From Ananas comosus (Eukaryota; Streptophyta; Magnoliopsida; Poales; Bromeliaceae): 64,000 bases of DNA. Position 1 is the stretch's first letter. Every line of letters starts with the position of its first letter. Where the stretch lies: positions 22,807,279 to 22,871,278 of the forward strand of contig NC_033621.1 of the NCBI RefSeq assembly GCF_001540865.1. Reading direction: 5' to 3'. Below are positions 62,741 to 64,000 of this stretch, one piece after another. The position numbers and the translations under genes are program-made. The notes under the pieces are model-generated. The model was not told where the DNA came from, searched no databases, and was given only the letters and a program-made list of their open reading frames with translations.

Positions 62741-62921
62741 TTTGTCGCACCAGAGATCAAGTGACTTAGCAAAAATAACATAATTTGCTGAAGTGACATT
62801 CATAGCAGATTATTAAACCTAATTTGCTAGTTACTGTATTGTGCCAGCTGAAGTTGCAGAATATCTATGGTTAGAAAACATTTTGGAAATATATATAAAA
62901 CGGCACCCCAATAAAACTGAC

Positions 62922-63156
62922 CTGGTCATAGTGAATGCTAGCCTTGTCAAAGCGCTTGCATATATCCTGCAACAATATTATACAACGCATAATACTACAT
63001 TACAATTTTTAACAGCAAAAGAAAAGGATGGAAAAAAAAAAGAAGAAGAAGAGGATATCCTAATAACAGAAAATAACAAGTGCACCTTAGTATCATGCAT
63101 TCATGCAAATCTATGTCTACAAATTCCAGCCGTCTGTCATTTAACGCGTGCTCAAT
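62922..63156 (-). CDS. two exons of a BAR-domain ARF-GAP (AGD/ACAP-like) gene
   Basis: Minus-strand exon 63156-63086 (acceptor CTTACAG|ATTGAG, donor CTAAG|GTGCAC) reads IEHALNDRRLEFVDIDLHE followed by CMILR-like codons. Exon 62966-62922 (acceptor TTGCAG|GATATA, donor GACCAG|GTCAGT) reads DICKRFDKASIHYDQ. These match the BAR-domain helix of plant ARF-GAP proteins of the AGD1-AGD4 group (VAN3/SFC type), where LNDRLLQF, VDLHEVK and KRFDKAS-YDQ are consecutive. BAR-ANK-ArfGAP proteins act in membrane curvature and vesicle traffic. As drawn, the exons differ by two bases in phase, so the 63086 junction is doubtful or the gene is damaged. No following exon (AREKF-type) was found below 62922. Confidence 0.6.
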
Positions 63157-63200
63157 CTGTAAGACAGAAAAGTAAATGAAGCTTGCAAAATAAAAAAAAA

Positions 63201-63605
63201 AGGGAAAACTTCAAAAAACCCCTTGTGGTTTCAATTTTTTTCACTTTAGAACCATATGGTTTAAAATGTATCAAGTTAGTACCCTGTGGTTTCTCACTTT
63301 ATCACTTTAGTACCCTGTGGTTTAAAGTGTATCAAGTTAGTACCTTGTGATTTTACACTTTATCACTTTAGTACCCAGTGATTTTAATTTTGTATCAAAT
63401 TAGTACCCTGTGGTTTTTTAAATCACAGGGTACTAAAGTGATAAAGTGTGAAACCACAGGGTACTAACTTGATACAAAATTAAAACCACATGGTACTAAA
63501 GTGATAAAGTGTAAAACCATAAAGTCCTAACTTGATACACTTTAAACCATAGGGTACTAAAATAAAAAAGTGTGAAACCACATGGAGGGTTTCTGAAGTT
63601 TTCCC
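63201..63605. mobile_element. foldback MITE with ACCCTGTGGTTT tandem blocks
   Basis: Ends AGGGAAAACTTCAAAAAACC and, complemented, AGGGAAAACTTCAGAAACCC. The inner arms repeat AGTACCCTGTGGTTT plus TATCAAGTTAGT or TATCACTTTAGT several times on the left and their complements on the right. They meet in a near-perfect hairpin at about 63408-63437 (GTACCCTGTGGTTT, AAATCACAGGGTAC). Diverged relatives are near 29.6-29.9 and 32.8-33.0 kb. Confidence 0.8.
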
Positions 63606-64000
63606 TAAAGAAAAGGATATACAGGCATTTTATTTAAAAGAAATGAGAACAACAGAAAGGAAAGTAGATTTATTTATGTTTTCTAATGATAAGCTTACTC
63701 AAATTTGGCGGGGTCGTCTCAACTTTGAAATTTTGGCAGAACAAACAGATTCTTGAAATAAAAATATTTTGTTCTGATAAAATAAACGAAGCGAGTAACA
63801 TGCTACCTATTTCTAAAAAAAAAAAAAAAATGCTTTGTTATGATTACTGCCAAAATACTTGAGGTTTCAATCTTGGCTGGGGTGTGTTTGTTTTGATATA
63901 AAAGTAGGTTGAAATAATTTTTCGATCGAAAAATTATTTGCCGATGTTTGTTTCAATGTAAAAAGAAGTTCGCGGAAAACACTTTTACATATTTTTGTTT
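63606..64000. other. right edge, no gene seen
   Basis: AT-rich; upstream exons of the ARF-GAP-like gene are expected beyond or within this stretch but none was identified. GATCGAAAAATTATTT near 63924 may start another repeat. Confidence 0.4.

Overview
The window is nuclear DNA from a flowering plant, most likely a monocot. Genes are split by GT-AG introns, first exons are GC-rich, introns and intergenic DNA are AT-rich, and the spacers are packed with MITEs, microsatellites and a Copia LTR element. The encoded proteins have recognisable angiosperm orthologues. The GC-rich first exons and long CT tracts suggest a commelinid such as pineapple or a palm, but the species is inferred, not proven.

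Layout. 1-2,696: 5' part of an SCD2-like coiled-coil trafficking gene (minus, runs off the left edge), head to head with a PPR-DYW organelle RNA-editing gene (plus, 3,351-5,501). 5,502-11,300: intergenic, with a duplicated downstream segment and an intact 333-bp Mutator-type MITE. 11,339-12,435: CFAP20/BUG22 homologue (minus). 14,259-17,467: small CYSTM-family stress peptide gene (minus) with a Harbinger-like MITE in intron 1, head to head with UBC27 (plus, 18,224-21,984), an E2 with a C-terminal UBA domain. 24,837-26,633: DRB2-type double-stranded-RNA-binding protein (minus), with a non-coding leader exon near 27.5 kb and a (GGGA)n leader against its start codon. 27.6-34.1 kb: MITE-rich AT desert. 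34,409-38,546: DHHC protein S-acyltransferase (plus). 40,004-41,701: Ole e 1-like secreted protein (plus). 43,378-43,887: two correctly phased exons of an unrecognised gene (minus). 44,559-47,368: gag-only Copia-type LTR element (minus). 50.3-51.7 kb: CT/GC-rich repeat-like DNA with a single N between identical 152-bp flanks. 53,410-54,562: truncated fragment of a formin FH2 domain. 55.27-59.26 kb: giant imperfect palindrome followed by a 0.43-kb tandem duplication. 62,922-63,156: two exons of a probable BAR-domain ARF-GAP gene (minus) at the right edge.

The genes are ordinary dispersed housekeeping loci (vesicle traffic, organelle RNA editing, ubiquitination, small RNA/dsRNA binding, protein lipidation) and do not form a pathway or cluster. 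The unusual content is structural: the palindrome and the N-flanking duplication (both possibly assembly products), nested MITEs with a paralogous empty site, the gag-only LTR element, the broken formin, a possible RNA G-quadruplex leader and a minimal AUG-stop uORF. Exon limits were set by hand from splice consensus, reading-frame phase and family alignment recalled from memory. No database search was run.
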